The notes below the pieces were generated by a model that saw only the letters and a list, made by a program, of their open reading frames with translations, was not told the origin of the DNA and did not search any database. The translations under genes and the position numbers were made by a program. From Octadecabacter ascidiaceicola (lineage in GTDB: Bacteria; Pseudomonadota; Alphaproteobacteria; Rhodobacterales; Rhodobacteraceae), in NCBI RefSeq assembly GCF_900185015.1, contig NZ_FXYD01000003.1, positions 248,001-312,000 on the forward strand: 64,000 nt of DNA, given 5' to 3'. Within the stretch, counting starts at the first letter, position 1. The number at the start of each line of letters is the position of its first letter. Shown here piece after piece: positions 18,500 through 28,343 of this stretch.

Positions 18500-19360
18500 T
18501 TAAGCGCGCTTCTGGTCTGGGTGCAAAGATGTCGCCAGAATGTGGTCTGTCTGGTGTAAGACATGACTGGCCTGCCCGACGATTTTGTTGTCCGGTTGGC
18601 CAACAATCTTGGTGTCCTTTTCCGGGTATTCCAAACTCGCCAAGAAGTGGCGCATACACGCAAGGCGCGCGCGCTTCTTGTCGTCGGACTTGATCACAGT
18701 CCAAGGCGCATCGGCGGTGTCTGTGTAAAAGAACATCGCCTCTTTGGCTTCGGTGTAGTCTTCCCACTTATCGAGGCTGGCTTTGTCGATTGGGCTAAGC
18801 TTCCAACGCTTGAGCGGATCAGTTTCACGGGACTTAAACCGCTTGGCCTGCTCTTCCTGAGTAACCGAGAACCAGTACTTATAGAGCTTTACACCGGACC
18901 GTGTGAGCATGCGTTCAAACTCTGGTGTTTGGCGCATGAACTCGAGGTACTCGTGTGGCTCACAGAACCCCATGACCCGCTCAACGCCCGCACGGTTGTA
19001 CCATGAACGGTCATAGAGCACGATTTCACCAGAACTGGGGAGATGCTTGATGTAGCGTTGGAAAAACCACTGGCCGCGTTCTTCGTCAGTCGGTTTGTTC
19101 AGCGCCACGACGCGGGCGCTCCGCGGGTTCATATGTTCTGTGAACCGCTTGATCGCGCCACCCTTACCGGCCGCATCACGACCTTCAAAGAGCATGACGA
19201 ACCGCTGGCCCGTCTCGGCCGCCCAATGCTGCACTTTCAGGAGTTCAGCCTGAAGGTCGGCCTTTTGTTTCTCATACTCGCCGCGCTTCATGCGATCAGA
19301 GTATGGGTATTTGCCTTTTTCGAAACCGATGAGCGTCGCGCCGTTCGTTGTATCCGTCAT
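18500..19360 (-). CDS. ppk2: Polyphosphate kinase 2 (PPK2)
   Basis: PPK2 transfers phosphate between polyphosphate and nucleotides. Walker A (FEGRDAAGKGG) and Walker B-type (LYDRSWYNRAGVE) motifs and the lid lysine/arginine region (KPTDEERGQWFFQRY) are intact. The ATG at 19360 has AGAGG seven bases upstream, giving 286 residues; an earlier in-frame start lacks this. It follows the rpmD terminator and precedes ilvA by 57 bp. A link of nucleotide/polyphosphate balance to ribosomal genes is only contextual. Confidence 0.92.
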   Translation of the reverse strand: MTDTTNGATLIGFEKGKYPYSDRMKRGEYEKQKADLQAELLKVQHWAAETGQRFVMLFEGRDAAGKGGAIKRFTEHMNPRSARVVALNKPTDEERGQWFFQRYIKHLPSSGEIVLYDRSWYNRAGVERVMGFCEPHEYLEFMRQTPEFERMLTRSGVKLYKYWFSVTQEEQAKRFKSRETDPLKRWKLSPIDKASLDKWEDYTEAKEAMFFYTDTADAPWTVIKSDDKKRARLACMRHFLASLEYPEKDTKIVGQPDNKIVGQASHVLHQTDHILATSLHPDQKRA

Positions 19361-19446
19361 GTGAAGCCTCTTTTTGTTCACATACCGTTAAACACAAAGG
19401 CGAAAATCCGTCTCTGACTCAGATCAAACTAGACCTTTAAACAGCA

Positions 19447-19476
19447 AAACGCCCCACTCGTTAAAGCAGGGCGTTT
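19447..19476 (-). terminator. Intrinsic terminator after rpmD
   Basis: AAACGCCC and GGGCGTTT enclose a 14-base loop, and the minus-strand transcript continues TTTTGC. It ends the rpmC-to-rpmD block before ppk2. Confidence 0.8.
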
Positions 19477-19500
19477 CAAAAACTGGTACCGAAAGAAGGG

Positions 19501-19689
19501 TTAGCCCTTCTCTTCGATGATCTCCACCATGTGTGGGATCTTTGCGACCATGCCGCGAACGGAAGGTGTGTCTTCCAGTTCACGTGTTTTGTGCATTTTG
19601 TTCAGGCCAAGACCGATCAGCGTTTGCTTTTGGTCTGCAGCACGGCGGATCGGGGAGCCGATCTGTTTTACAACGATAGTTTTAGCCAT
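19501..19689 (-). CDS. rpmD: 50S ribosomal protein L30
   Basis: The 62-residue protein has the family pattern [25 protein letters not shown]. It is normally followed directly by rplO; here a terminator, ppk2, ilvA and an acyltransferase gene intervene. Two bases separate it from rpsE. Confidence 0.96.
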   Translation of the reverse strand: MAKTIVVKQIGSPIRRAADQKQTLIGLGLNKMHKTRELEDTPSVRGMVAKIPHMVEIIEEKG

Positions 19690-19691
19690 GA

Positions 19692-20258
19692 TTAGGCCTC
19701 CTCAACTTCAGCTGCTGGCGCGTCGTCGCGCTTAGGCAGGATGTCAGCAACTTTTTTGCCGCGACGCTGTGCAACAGAACGAGGGGATGCCTCTTTCTTC
19801 AGACCGTCGATTGTGGCGCGGATCATGTTGTATGGGTTCTGGGAACCGATGGATTTCGCAACAACGTCCTGAATGCCGAGCATTTCGAATACAGCACGCA
19901 TTGGACCACCAGCGATGATACCAGTACCTTGTGGCGCTGTACGCATAACGACTTTACCAGCGCCGTGGCGACCGTTCATGTCGTGGTGCAATGTGCGGCC
20001 TTCTTTAAGCTGAACGCGGATCATCTGGCGCTTAGCTTGTTCAGTGGCTTTACGGATCGCTTCAGGAACTTCCTTCGCTTTACCTTTGCCGAAACCGACG
20101 CGGCCTTTTTGGTCGCCGACAACTACGAGTGCGGCGAAACCAAAGCGCTTACCACCCTTAACGGTCTTGGACACACGGTTGATCGCGACAAGGCGATCCT
20201 GGAATTCTGGTGTTTCTTCGCGACGGTTGCCGCCACGGTTATTCTGTTCACGAGCCAT
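19692..20258 (-). CDS. rpsE: 30S ribosomal protein S5
   Basis: The 188 residues contain the N-terminal double-stranded RNA-binding region ([16 protein letters not shown]-like) and the C-terminal domain ([28 protein letters not shown]). The N-terminus has a short charged extension typical of alphaproteobacteria. S5 supports decoding accuracy. It follows rplR after 116 bp, a longer gap than elsewhere in this block. Confidence 0.98.
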   Translation of the reverse strand: MAREQNNRGGNRREETPEFQDRLVAINRVSKTVKGGKRFGFAALVVVGDQKGRVGFGKGKAKEVPEAIRKATEQAKRQMIRVQLKEGRTLHHDMNGRHGAGKVVMRTAPQGTGIIAGGPMRAVFEMLGIQDVVAKSIGSQNPYNMIRATIDGLKKEASPRSVAQRRGKKVADILPKRDDAPAAEVEEA

Positions 20259-20374
20259 GTGGCCCTCCTTGATTTGGGTGGCGCAGCAGCGCCGTTCATA
20301 TCAATCCTAGTGAGCGCGATGCCCCTGGATCATCGGAAGGGCCACACGTTGCCGTGCAGCCCTTCTCAAGTCGT

Positions 20375-20734
20375 TTAGATCTTCAAGCCACCTTCACGCG
20401 CAGCTTCGGCCAAGGCCTTCACTTTGCCGTGGAACAAGAAACCGCCACGGTCGAATTGGGCTTCGGTAACACCGGCCTTTTTCGCACGTTCTGCGATTGC
20501 TGCGCCAATTTTGGCAGCTGCTTCGAGGTTGTTCTTGCCAACCACACCCAAGGACTTCTCGAGAGAAGACGCAGAAGCGAGTGTCACGCCGTTTGCATCG
20601 TCGATCAGCTGAGCGCTGATGTTCTTGCTTGAGCGGTGTACGGACAGACGCGGCTGACCGTTGTTGACCTTGCGGAGTTTGTTCCGAACGCGCAGACGGC
20701 GTTTGATGAACAATTGACGTTTTGAATTTGCCAT
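20375..20734 (-). CDS. rplR: 50S ribosomal protein L18
   Basis: The 119-residue protein has [11 protein letters not shown] near the N-terminus, [10 protein letters not shown] and the C-terminal [24 protein letters not shown]. It binds 5S rRNA together with L5. Five bases after rplF. Confidence 0.97.
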   Translation of the reverse strand: MANSKRQLFIKRRLRVRNKLRKVNNGQPRLSVHRSSKNISAQLIDDANGVTLASASSLEKSLGVVGKNNLEAAAKIGAAIAERAKKAGVTEAQFDRGGFLFHGKVKALAEAAREGGLKI

Positions 20735-20739
20735 CGTTC

Positions 20740-21270
20740 TTACCTCTTGCCTTCTTTGCGGAAGATATACTCGTCCACATATTTGATGCCTTTGCCTTTG
20801 TAAGGCTCAGGCTTACGCCATTCGCGGATGTTTGCGGCAACCTGACCAACTTGCTGTTGGTCGGAACCTTCCACGATGATGATCGTTGGCTTTGGAGCTG
20901 TGACAGTAACGCCAGCAGGTACTTCAAAGTCCACGTCGTGGGAATAACCGAGGTTCAGCTTCAGGACATTGCCCTGCATCTGAGCACGGTAACCAACGCC
21001 GTTGATCTCAAGCTCTTTTTTGAAGCCTTCAGTCACACCGGTCACAAGGTTCTGAACCTGTGTACGGGACATGCCCCACTGCTGACGCGCACGCTTGGAC
21101 TTGCCACGCGGCGTTACAGAAACGGCACCGTCTTCAACGGACAATGTAACGTCGTCTGTTGCTGTGAAGGAACGGGTGCCCTTAGGCCCCTTAACTTCGA
21201 CTGTTTGGCCGGACACAGAAGCAGTTACGCCATCTGGAAGACCGACTGGTTTTTTACCAATACGAGACAT
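20740..21270 (-). CDS. rplF: 50S ribosomal protein L6
   Basis: The start MSRIGKKPV at 21270 is the usual one, preceded by AGGAG; upstream in-frame codons run into rpsH. The 177-residue product has the repeated L6 fold and the C-terminal [12 protein letters not shown] motif that contacts the sarcin-ricin loop region. Confidence 0.98.
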   Translation of the reverse strand: MSRIGKKPVGLPDGVTASVSGQTVEVKGPKGTRSFTATDDVTLSVEDGAVSVTPRGKSKRARQQWGMSRTQVQNLVTGVTEGFKKELEINGVGYRAQMQGNVLKLNLGYSHDVDFEVPAGVTVTAPKPTIIIVEGSDQQQVGQVAANIREWRKPEPYKGKGIKYVDEYIFRKEGKR

Positions 21271-21280
21271 CGTTTTCTCC

Positions 21281-21673
21281 TTAGAATACGGTGCAGAGCA
21301 CTTCGCCGCCAACATTGGCCGCACGTGCGTTTGCATCCGACATCACACCCTTAGGGGTGGAGACAATCGACACGCCGAGGCCCTGACGGACCTGTGGGAT
21401 GTCATTAGCGCCCATGTATACGCGACGGCCAGGTGTAGAAACCCGCTTCACTTCACGAATAACAGGAGTGCCCTCGTAGTACTTCAGGCTGATTTCAAAT
21501 GCCGGGTGGCCGTTGGCACCAGTCGTGGCTTCAAAGCCGCGAATGTAACCTTCGTCCGCCAGGACTTCGAGCACCCAACCACGCAGCTTGGAAGCGGGTG
21601 TTGCCACCACAGACTTACCGCGCATTTGGCCGTTACGGATGCGTGTCAGCATATCACCGATAGGATCGTTCAT
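21281..21673 (-). CDS. rpsH: 30S ribosomal protein S8
   Basis: The 130-residue protein begins [16 protein letters not shown] and ends with the [20 protein letters not shown] region. S8 binds helix 21 of 16S rRNA; in E. coli it also represses the spc operon by binding the rplE messenger. Whether that operates here was not examined. Confidence 0.98.
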   Translation of the reverse strand: MNDPIGDMLTRIRNGQMRGKSVVATPASKLRGWVLEVLADEGYIRGFEATTGANGHPAFEISLKYYEGTPVIREVKRVSTPGRRVYMGANDIPQVRQGLGVSIVSTPKGVMSDANARAANVGGEVLCTVF

Positions 21674-21685
21674 AATATGTGCTCC

Positions 21686-21991
21686 TTACCAGCTAGACTT
21701 GACCATACCGGGAATTTCGCCATTGGAACCAAGGTCCCGCAGTGCGATCCGGCTGATCTTAAGCTTACGGTAGTACGCGTGCGGACGACCTGTGAGCTGG
21801 CAACGGTTGTGCAAACGAACTGGCGCGGAGTTGCGCGGCAGCTTGGCAAGCTTCAGACGAGCAGTGAACCGCTCTTCCATTGTCTTGCTGTCATCGTTTG
21901 CGATTGCTTTGAGTTCTGCGCGCTTAGCTGCGTACTTTTTGACGAGCTTTTCACGCTTAACTTCGCGGGCGATCATGGATTTCTTAGCCAT
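21686..21991 (-). CDS. rpsN: 30S ribosomal protein S14, zinc-independent form
   Basis: At 101 residues without CxxC pairs it is the long C-minus form. The C-terminal [24 protein letters not shown] region is diagnostic. Located between rpsH and rplE as usual. Confidence 0.98.
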   Translation of the reverse strand: MAKKSMIAREVKREKLVKKYAAKRAELKAIANDDSKTMEERFTARLKLAKLPRNSAPVRLHNRCQLTGRPHAYYRKLKISRIALRDLGSNGEIPGMVKSSW

Positions 21992-22003
21992 ATTGTCTAT
22001 CCC

Positions 22004-22567
22004 TTAGCTGTTGAACGGCATGTTGAAATGCTTCAACAGCGCTTTTGCTTCTGCATCGTTGGCTGCAGTTGTGCAGATCACGATATCCATACCCCAAGCA
22101 ACGTCGACTTTATCGAAGTTGATTTCAGGGAAGACGATGTGTTCCTTCATGCCCATAGCGTAGTTGCCACGGCCATCGAACGACTTGCCAGAAATGCCGC
22201 GGAAGTCGCGGATACGTGGCATGGCGATCGTGGTAAGACGGTCAAGGAATTCAAACATACGGTCGCCACGAAGTGTAACCTTCGCGCCAAGTGGCATGTC
22301 TTCACGAACGCGGAAACCAGCGATGGATTTCTTTGCTTTAGTGATGACGGCCAACTGACCAGCGATCGCAGACAGATCTTCCTGTGCGGACTTAGCTTTC
22401 TTGGTGTCGTTCACAGCTTCGGAACCGCAGCCGATGTTCAGAACAATTTTGTCCAAACGTGGGGTCTGCATTGCGTTCTTGTACTTGAACTCTTCCATCA
22501 TGGCAGCACGGATGCTGTCATTGTACAGAGCTTTCAGACGGGGTGTGTAGTTTGCGTTATCAAGCAT
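22004..22567 (-). CDS. rplE: 50S ribosomal protein L5
   Basis: The 187 residues include [16 protein letters not shown] and [15 protein letters not shown], typical of L5, which anchors 5S rRNA in the central protuberance. Its ATG shares one base with the rplX stop (TAATG), indicating coupling. Confidence 0.98.
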   Translation of the reverse strand: MLDNANYTPRLKALYNDSIRAAMMEEFKYKNAMQTPRLDKIVLNIGCGSEAVNDTKKAKSAQEDLSAIAGQLAVITKAKKSIAGFRVREDMPLGAKVTLRGDRMFEFLDRLTTIAMPRIRDFRGISGKSFDGRGNYAMGMKEHIVFPEINFDKVDVAWGMDIVICTTAANDAEAKALLKHFNMPFNS

Positions 22568-22872
22568 TAGATCACATCCCCTGTTGTCTTGGCATAGCGC
22601 ACTTTCTTGTCGCCATCCATTTTGAAACCAACGCGTGTTGCTTTGCCGTTCTTGTCAGCGAACGCGAGGTTGCTGAGTTCGATTGGCATCGCCTTAGGTG
22701 TACGACCACCCTGCGTTGTCTGGGATTGCTTCACGTGGCGAACAGCGATGTTCACACCGTCTACAACTGCTTTGCCAGCCTTAGGGTCAACAGACGAAAT
22801 CTCGCCAGTTTTGCCTTTGTCTTTGCCAGCAAGCACGATGACCTTGTCACCTTTGCGGAGTTTAGCAGCCAT
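22567..22872 (-). CDS. rplX: 50S ribosomal protein L24
   Basis: Starting at [21 protein letters not shown], the KOW motif region near residues 8-28, the protein has 101 residues. An in-frame start seven codons earlier falls inside rplN and was not used. L24 initiates 50S assembly. Confidence 0.97.
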   Translation of the reverse strand: MAAKLRKGDKVIVLAGKDKGKTGEISSVDPKAGKAVVDGVNIAVRHVKQSQTTQGGRTPKAMPIELSNLAFADKNGKATRVGFKMDGDKKVRYAKTTGDVI

Positions 22873-22873
22873 T

Positions 22874-23242
22874 TTACAGCACCTCCGGAGCAAGCGAGAT
22901 GATCTTCATGAAGTTCTTCGCGCGAAGCTCACGAACCACTGGCCCGAAGATACGGGTGCCAACAGGCTCGTTGCTTGTGTTTAGGATAACAGCAGCGTTG
23001 CTGTCAAAACGAATTGCCGTACCGTCATCACGACGGACTTCCTTACGTGTGCGTACGACGACGGCCTTACGGACGTCACCTTTCTTTACGCGACCACGTG
23101 GAATGGCCTCTTTCACCGATACGACGATGATATCGCCGACCGATGCGTAACGACGGTGGGAACCGCCGAGGACCTTAATGCACTGAACACGGCGAGCGCC
23201 GCTGTTGTCAGCCACATCAAGATTGGTCTGCATCTGGATCAT
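22874..23242 (-). CDS. rplN: 50S ribosomal protein L14
   Basis: The 122-residue protein begins [16 protein letters not shown] and contains [16 protein letters not shown] and the C-terminal [10 protein letters not shown]. It follows rpsQ after 78 bp, a spacer with short GC-rich repeats. Confidence 0.98.
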   Translation of the reverse strand: MIQMQTNLDVADNSGARRVQCIKVLGGSHRRYASVGDIIVVSVKEAIPRGRVKKGDVRKAVVVRTRKEVRRDDGTAIRFDSNAAVILNTSNEPVGTRIFGPVVRELRAKNFMKIISLAPEVL

Positions 23243-23320
23243 TTAGACTTCTCCCGACCTATAGGGTTTTCCCCGATTCTGACCGGGCCCCTAGGGTTTC
23301 GTTAAGTAGGTTGTGGCTGC

Positions 23321-23551
23321 TTACGCAGTGATCACTTCCCAGCGTTTGGTTTTAGACTTTGGTGCACATTCTTGAATGCGAACTGTGTCGCCTACGTTGA
23401 ATGTGTTGGCCTCATCGTGCGCCCGGTATTTTTTGGACTTACGAATTGTCTTCTTGAGAACTGGGTGTGTGAAACGACGTTCCACGGACACAGTTACGGT
23501 TTGTTCGTTCTGGTTGCTTGTGACAACACCGGACAGGATACGCTTAGGCAT
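23321..23551 (-). CDS. rpsQ: 30S ribosomal protein S17
   Basis: The 76-residue OB-fold protein shows [18 protein letters not shown] and the signature [18 protein letters not shown]. Three bases after rpmC. Confidence 0.97.
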   Translation of the reverse strand: MPKRILSGVVTSNQNEQTVTVSVERRFTHPVLKKTIRKSKKYRAHDEANTFNVGDTVRIQECAPKSKTKRWEVITA

Positions 23552-23554
23552 CTA

Positions 23555-23764
23555 TTAAGCCTCCGTCTTGGCAGCATCAGCCGCTTTTTCGTTCAGAATG
23601 GTCAGTACACGGGCTGCATCACGCTTAACTGTGCGCATACGTGCTGTGTTTTCCATTGCACCTGTCGCCTGCTGAAAACGCAGGTTGAAGGACTCTTTTT
23701 TCAGGTTGGACAGCTCTTCACGAAGCTGGTCCGGGGTTTTATCCCGCAGTTCTTTCGCGTCCAT
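23555..23764 (-). CDS. rpmC: 50S ribosomal protein L29
   Basis: The 69 residues form the usual two-helix protein ([20 protein letters not shown]). Normally rplP directly precedes it; here 3 kb of unrelated genes separate the two, and rpmC leads its own block (AAAGGAG ribosome-binding site; promoter at 23857-23885). Confidence 0.97.
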   Translation of the reverse strand: MDAKELRDKTPDQLREELSNLKKESFNLRFQQATGAMENTARMRTVKRDAARVLTILNEKAADAAKTEA

Positions 23765-23856
23765 TGGACGACTCCTTTTGCAACATCATCGGCGAGCGGT
23801 TCATACAGAGCGCACAAACGTAACCCGAATCTCCGATGGAGTGGGTAGATTGGGGG

Positions 23857-23885
23857 CGTATAGGGGGTGTTGGGTGGTGTGGCAA
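23857..23885 (-). promoter_or_regulatory. Predicted promoter for the rpmC-to-rpmD block
   Basis: TTGCCA and TATACG are 17 bp apart on the minus strand, the spacer ending in a run of C. A bulged stem (AGATTGGG with CCCGAATCT, 23824-23854) lies at about the start site, near 23850. It is placed 46 bp past the stop of the HEPN gene. Confidence 0.7.
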
Positions 23886-23931
23886 GGGGGTTATTCGACG
23901 ACGATAAATGCCAAACAACGATCTTGCAAAG

Positions 23932-24669
23932 CTAACAATCAACCCTCTCGGAACCATCTATGACCTCCGCCAGCATCGACATAATCACTAGTGCGTGCAC
24001 AGCATTCCTGTGAGATGCTGCTATCTGGCCATGTGCGTAAGTATTTCGGTAGAAAGCTCGTACACCTTGTAGCAACAGCATTGTGCCACGCTGGAAGTTC
24101 TTGTTGGTTTCCGTTTCCAAATTCGACATTACCTTGATCGTGGGTTGATCTATTCTCAGCGCCTTCCCGATCTCATCATTCTTATCATCTGTCGCGCCAG
24201 TCTTTTCTTTGAAAGTATCGCCAAGAATGATCGCGGCCTTAAGTACAAGCGCATGATAATCGGGCTCAGACATCGCCATCTCTCTATCCAATCGAGCTCG
24301 GAAATTTGTATGTAGATAATTTCCAATCTCACCAGAGATTTCACGTGGAGCCTGCGCCAAGACATATTGCTCCGCTTTTGCCATTATGTCTGGCAGATCG
24401 AATCCTGCCATGTCCAAGCAGTCGTGCATATGACAATAGCCTATATGCCGACTTAGATCCCCTAAACGGCTTTTAGGAAAATCCTCTGGTAATAGCTCTT
24501 TCAATGCAGCTAAGTCGCGCCTAAGTACCGTTTGGGCAGCTTCAAGCGTCCCCTTCGGCTCAGGTTCTTCGTATTGAGCGTCACGGAATGCAACAACAGC
24601 TTGTTCGGTCATTTGGCGACAAAGCTTTGATACCGCTACGAGCCACTCAGTTGGGTTACCTATATTCAT
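23932..24669 (-). CDS. HEPN-type protein of the TIGR02391/Ymh family (putative ribonuclease)
   Basis: The 245-residue protein ends with a segment (about 190-240) typical of the TIGR02391 family: LQGVRAFYRNTYAHG followed by a helix of small hydrophobic residues. RNTYAH fits the Rx4-6H motif of HEPN ribonucleases, with Arg and His both present. The N-terminal 150 residues are helical and charged, with no recognised domain. Family members are often reported near defence genes, but no partner is adjacent here. A possible promoter (TTGACG, 16-17 bp, GATAAC/ATAACA) lies about 30 bp upstream. It interrupts the S10 cluster between rplP and rpmC, and its function is not known. Confidence 0.65.
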   Translation of the reverse strand: MNIGNPTEWLVAVSKLCRQMTEQAVVAFRDAQYEEPEPKGTLEAAQTVLRRDLAALKELLPEDFPKSRLGDLSRHIGYCHMHDCLDMAGFDLPDIMAKAEQYVLAQAPREISGEIGNYLHTNFRARLDREMAMSEPDYHALVLKAAIILGDTFKEKTGATDDKNDEIGKALRIDQPTIKVMSNLETETNKNFQRGTMLLLQGVRAFYRNTYAHGQIAASHRNAVHALVIMSMLAEVIDGSERVDC

Positions 24670-24864
24670 TTCTTACCGTCACTATTAAAGTTTGTTATCG
24701 GAACTGTAGTGTAAACGTCAAAATTGGAACTCGCCTTAAAGTGGAAAGCGCCGCTGCTGGCAAGACCCTCAAGTCCGCTGATAGCGCTTCTACTAAACGC
24801 ACAATCATCCATCAAATTCGTGACGCTCTCGCCGCTTTTGTTCCAAAAGCAACTGCCGCGCACT

Positions 24865-24895
24865 GGTTGAATACCGCGAAGTGCGATATTCAACC
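24865..24895. repeat. 9-bp inverted repeat before the TIGR02466-type gene
   Basis: GGTTGAATA and TATTCAACC are separated by 13 bases and end three bases before the ATG at 24899. The structure would occlude the ribosome-binding region in RNA, or serve as an operator in DNA. Confidence 0.45.
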
Positions 24896-24898
24896 GAC

Positions 24899-25507
24899 AT
24901 GACAAACATCCGCTCCCTCTTCGCCACCCGCCTGTACCAATCCACGCTTGGCCCCTTTGACGCCGCTGAGCTGCGCGCCTCCTGCTATTCCATTGCCGAG
25001 GATGACGATGCGGGCAATGAGTGGTGTGAGGCCAATGATTTCCCCGGCTACACGTCCTATGCCTCGCTCACCGATCTACCGTGGCGGTTTCCGATCTTTC
25101 AGGCGGTTGTTGATCAGCTCGACAAACATGTCGCGGCCTTTGCCGAGGATTTGGAATTTGATCTCGATGACCGCAAGCTGGTGCTTGAGGATATCTGGAT
25201 CAACATTCTGCCCGAGGGCGGCATTCATACGTCCCACATCCACCCGCATTCAGTGATTTCCGGCACGACCTACGTGAAGATGCCCGAGGGCGCCTCTGCG
25301 CTAAAGCTAGAAGACCCGCGTGCGCAGATGATGATGGCCTCCCCGTCCCGCAAGAAAGACGCGCGTGAGGAGCTAAAGCAGTTCGTCTACGTCAAGCCCT
25401 CCGTTGGCGATGTGCTGCTCTGGGAAAGCTGGCTGCGCCATGAGGTCCCGATGAACATGTCCGAGGACGACCGCATTTCCGTAAGCTTTAATTACAAATG
25501 GGAATAG
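24899..25507 (+). CDS. Putative 2-oxoglutarate/Fe(II) oxygenase-like protein (TIGR02466 family)
   Basis: The 202-residue protein carries a central HIHPHSVISGTTYVKMPEG stretch and, 60 residues later, the WLRHEVPMN motif. These supply metal-binding His residues in a double-stranded beta-helix fold, as in the TIGR02466 family. Such proteins are common in marine bacteria and phages; the substrate is unknown. The start MTNIRSLF matches the family N-terminus; a start 18 bases earlier falls in the inverted repeat. Plus strand, divergent from the HEPN gene. Confidence 0.75.
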   Translation: MTNIRSLFATRLYQSTLGPFDAAELRASCYSIAEDDDAGNEWCEANDFPGYTSYASLTDLPWRFPIFQAVVDQLDKHVAAFAEDLEFDLDDRKLVLEDIWINILPEGGIHTSHIHPHSVISGTTYVKMPEGASALKLEDPRAQMMMASPSRKKDAREELKQFVYVKPSVGDVLLWESWLRHEVPMNMSEDDRISVSFNYKWE

Positions 25508-25583
25508 TTTTCCCGCGCCGTTGAAACCAACCGTCAACGATTAACCATCATACCCGCCCCTAACTCAGAAGGGGTGCGGTTTT

Positions 25584-26264
25584 ATGGTTCGGATATGGTT
25601 GGTGATTGTGATGGTTTGCTCGGCGCAGGCCGCCAGCGCGGAATTGAACTCCCTCTTCCCACGCACAGCTTCGGCCCCCGAAATCGCTACCCGCGCCAGC
25701 CTGTTCGTTGCCAATACTCAAACGGGTTTCTTTGCGCCCTCGCCCGAACCGACACTACCTACGCCGACAATGCAGGGGACAGGGGACGCCCCCGTCGACC
25801 ATCTCCTAAGCCTGATCGCCCGCGCTGAGGCTGGTTCGGCGGGCTACAACGCTGTTCAACATGGCGCCCGCGTAAAGCCCTCGCAGCTGCCGACCGCGAT
25901 GACATTGGGTGAGATTTATCAATGGATCGCGGAAACCCCGGGCCAACCCCATGCAATTGGGCGTTACCAGTTTATTCCGTCCACCCTGCGCCGCGTCGCC
26001 GCCGAACGCGGGTTTGGGCCGGAAACCCAATTTACCCCCGGCGTTCAGGATGCCTTGGCCGTTGTACTGCTCGAAGACGCAGGGCTGTCACGCTTCCAAG
26101 CTGGCGAGCTAGATCGACGCGGGTTTATGAACAACCTCGCGCGCATCTGGGCAGGCCTGCCCCTGCCAAACGGACGGTCCTATTATGAAGGTCATGCAGG
26201 GAACTCCGCGACGATGACTTGGGCGGCGTTTGATGGCGGAATGGCGCGAATTTGGGGAGGATGA
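25584..26264 (+). CDS. Secreted lysozyme-like muramidase candidate
   Basis: The 226-residue protein has a clear signal peptide (MVRIWLVIVMVCSAQAASA). After a Pro-rich linker, residues 72-215 resemble a lysozyme-like domain: LLSLIARAEAGSAGYNAV, where the Glu could be catalytic, then AIGRYQFIPSTLRRVA. This would place a peptidoglycan-cleaving enzyme in the periplasm. The final residues have no known motif. It follows the TIGR02466-type gene by 76 bp on the same strand. Confidence 0.6.
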   Translation: MVRIWLVIVMVCSAQAASAELNSLFPRTASAPEIATRASLFVANTQTGFFAPSPEPTLPTPTMQGTGDAPVDHLLSLIARAEAGSAGYNAVQHGARVKPSQLPTAMTLGEIYQWIAETPGQPHAIGRYQFIPSTLRRVAAERGFGPETQFTPGVQDALAVVLLEDAGLSRFQAGELDRRGFMNNLARIWAGLPLPNGRSYYEGHAGNSATMTWAAFDGGMARIWGG

Positions 26265-26322
26265 GGAAATCACGCCTTTCACGTGACTGTTCATTCGAAA
26301 CTGCATCCGAAACATTGGAGAG

Positions 26323-26676
26323 TTATTTCACGGCTCCGCAACTCTCACCATCTAGCTCGAATGCTTCAAAGATATAGCTCCCGACGACGCCACCGCTCTT
26401 TACGCGAACACCAATAAAGTCTGGGTCCAATTGCGGTCTTTGCTGAAGGACTGCCGGTACGACGTTAGACGAGAATTGATCGCATAGCTCTTTCAGCAAT
26501 TCGTCAGAGACATCGCGAATTCGCGTTCCACGGATTTCAAACTGCATTTCAATGCCTGTACCATGCGTTGAATGCACGGCAACGACCACATCAGAGAGCC
26601 TAACCTGAATTTCTTGTGCGATAACGGGTGTCGCAGCGAACCACAGTAATGCAGCGCGCGCATAACTCTTAAACAT
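26323..26676 (-). CDS. Exported protein of unknown function
   Basis: From the ATG at 26676 the product has 117 residues and a signal peptide ending APV-IAQ (residues 1-20). An earlier in-frame start would begin inside the rplP terminator and lose this signal, so it was rejected. The mature part is mixed alpha/beta with a possible disulphide pair (one Cys mid-protein, one near the C-terminus). No family recognised. Confidence 0.6.
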   Translation of the reverse strand: MFKSYARAALLWFAATPVIAQEIQVRLSDVVVAVHSTHGTGIEMQFEIRGTRIRDVSDELLKELCDQFSSNVVPAVLQQRPQLDPDFIGVRVKSGGVVGSYIFEAFELDGESCGAVK

Positions 26677-26735
26677 TTGCAGGCTTTCAATACGCCGAAT
26701 TTCAAAACTAGTTAGACTAATACCCAAAAAGTAAA

Positions 26736-26767
26736 AAGCCCCCGCCGATCTCTCAGCAGGGGCTTTC
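26736..26767 (-). terminator. Intrinsic terminator after rplP
   Basis: AAAGCCCC and GGGGCTTT close a 16-base loop, followed in the transcript by TTTTTACTTTTT. It lies 51 bp after the rplP stop and ends the rplB-to-rplP block. Confidence 0.85.
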
Positions 26768-26817
26768 AAGTTTTGGTCCGGTGTGGGCCCGCAAATTCGC
26801 TTAGCGAATGTCGCGGT

Positions 26818-27231
26818 TTACCAGTCTTCGCGAAGAACTGTGCGTGTTTTCACAGGCAGTTTCATTGCAGCGAGGCGCAGGGCTTCGCGGGCGATGTCTT
26901 CGGAGACACCATCGATTTCGAACATGATGCGGCCTGGCTTGACCTTACATGCCCAATAATCAACGGAACCTTTACCTTTACCCATACGAACTTCGACGGG
27001 CTTAGATGTGACAGGTACGTCCGGGAAGATGCGGATCCAAACACGACCTTGACGTTTCATGTGACGTGTCATCGCGCGGCGTGCAGCCTCGATCTGACGT
27101 GCAGTCACACGTTCCGGTGTAGTCGCCTTAAGCCCAAATGTGCCGAAGTTCAGGTCAGAGCCACCTTTGGCTTCGCCCTTGATGCGGCCTTTGTGCATCT
27201 TGCGGAATTTAGTGCGTTTTGGCTGAAGCAT
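26818..27231 (-). CDS. rplP: 50S ribosomal protein L16
   Basis: The 137-residue protein begins [16 protein letters not shown] and has [25 protein letters not shown] and RMGKGKGS. L16 contacts the A-site tRNA region. It ends with a terminator, instead of running on into rpmC. Confidence 0.98.
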   Translation of the reverse strand: MLQPKRTKFRKMHKGRIKGEAKGGSDLNFGTFGLKATTPERVTARQIEAARRAMTRHMKRQGRVWIRIFPDVPVTSKPVEVRMGKGKGSVDYWACKVKPGRIMFEIDGVSEDIAREALRLAAMKLPVKTRTVLREDW

Positions 27232-27243
27232 TGTTCAATCCTC

Positions 27244-27960
27244 CTAGCGATCACGGCCACCAGGACGTGCGCCGCGCGGGGGCGGACCATCCTGAAGCTC
27301 TTGAAGTTTACGATCGTGCGCAGACGGATCGTGCTCCATGATTTCACCTTTGAAGATCCAAGTCTTGATCCCGATGATACCATAGGCAGTCTGTGCTTCG
27401 ACGTGTGCGTAATCGATGTCAGCACGAAGGGTGTGGAGTGGCACACGGCCCTCACGATACCATTCAGTACGCGCAATCTCTGCACCGCCAAGACGGCCAG
27501 CGAGGTTAACGCGGATACCGAGGGCACCCATACGCATTGCGTTCTGTACCGCACGCTTCATAGCGCGACGGAAAGAAACACGACGCTCGAGCTGCTGAGA
27601 AATGCTCTCACCAACCAAGACAGCGTCCAGCTCTGGCTTGCGAACTTCAACGATGTTGAGGTGCAATTCAGATTCTGTCAGCGCGGCAAGCTTTTGGCGA
27701 AGCGTTTCGATGTCCGCGCCTTTCTTACCGATGATGACGCCAGGACGTGCAGTGTGAATAGTCACGCGGCACTTCTTGTGCGGACGCTCGATGATGACGC
27801 GGCTAACGCCGGCTTGCTTACATTCTGTCTTGATGAAGTCCTTGATCTTAAGGTCTTCGAGCAGAAGGTTACCGTAGTCTTTCGTGTCAGCGTACCAGCG
27901 GCTGTCCCAGGTACGGTTGACCTGAAGACGCATGCCGATCGGGTTTACTTTGTTACCCAT
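27244..27960 (-). CDS. rpsC: 30S ribosomal protein S3
   Basis: The 238 residues include a KH domain (about 40-110, [22 protein letters not shown] region) and the C-terminal domain with [20 protein letters not shown]. It shares one base with rplV and precedes rplP by 12 bp. Confidence 0.98.
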   Translation of the reverse strand: MGNKVNPIGMRLQVNRTWDSRWYADTKDYGNLLLEDLKIKDFIKTECKQAGVSRVIIERPHKKCRVTIHTARPGVIIGKKGADIETLRQKLAALTESELHLNIVEVRKPELDAVLVGESISQQLERRVSFRRAMKRAVQNAMRMGALGIRVNLAGRLGGAEIARTEWYREGRVPLHTLRADIDYAHVEAQTAYGIIGIKTWIFKGEIMEHDPSAHDRKLQELQDGPPPRGARPGGRDR

Positions 27961-28340
27961 TATGCTTGCTCCTCAACTTGGCGTACCAGGATTGTGATTT
28001 CAGCGAACGGCTTGACGATTTTACCGAAACGGCCACGCGCACGAGGGCGTCCACGCTTCATTGTCAAGTTTTTGCCCACATAGGCCTCAGCAACGATGAG
28101 TTCATCAACGTCGAGGTTGTGGTTGTTCTCTGCGTTAGCAATTGCGGACTGAAGGCATTTCTTCACGTCCAGCGCGATGCGCTTCTTGGAGAACGTCAGG
28201 TCCGTCAGGGCCTTGTCCACCTTTTTGCCGCGGATCATACCGGCCAACAGGTTAAGTTTCTGCGGGGACGTCTTCAGCATGCGCAGTTTTGCACGTGCTT
28301 CATTGTCTGCCACGCGGCGGGGATTTTTATCCTTGCTCAT
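27960..28340 (-). CDS. rplV: 50S ribosomal protein L22
   Basis: The 126-residue protein carries the L22 core [18 protein letters not shown]-like helix and the extended loop ending [15 protein letters not shown], which lines the exit tunnel. It starts 3 bp after rpsS. Confidence 0.98.
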   Translation of the reverse strand: MSKDKNPRRVADNEARAKLRMLKTSPQKLNLLAGMIRGKKVDKALTDLTFSKKRIALDVKKCLQSAIANAENNHNLDVDELIVAEAYVGKNLTMKRGRPRARGRFGKIVKPFAEITILVRQVEEQA

Positions 28341-28343
28341 GAC

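Noticed and set aside
24588-24902. Plus-strand frame of about 104 codons across the HEPN/TIGR02466 spacer
   Set aside because: It begins inside the HEPN gene in antisense, has no recognised motif, and runs into the next gene's start; a decayed gene cannot be excluded but is not supported.
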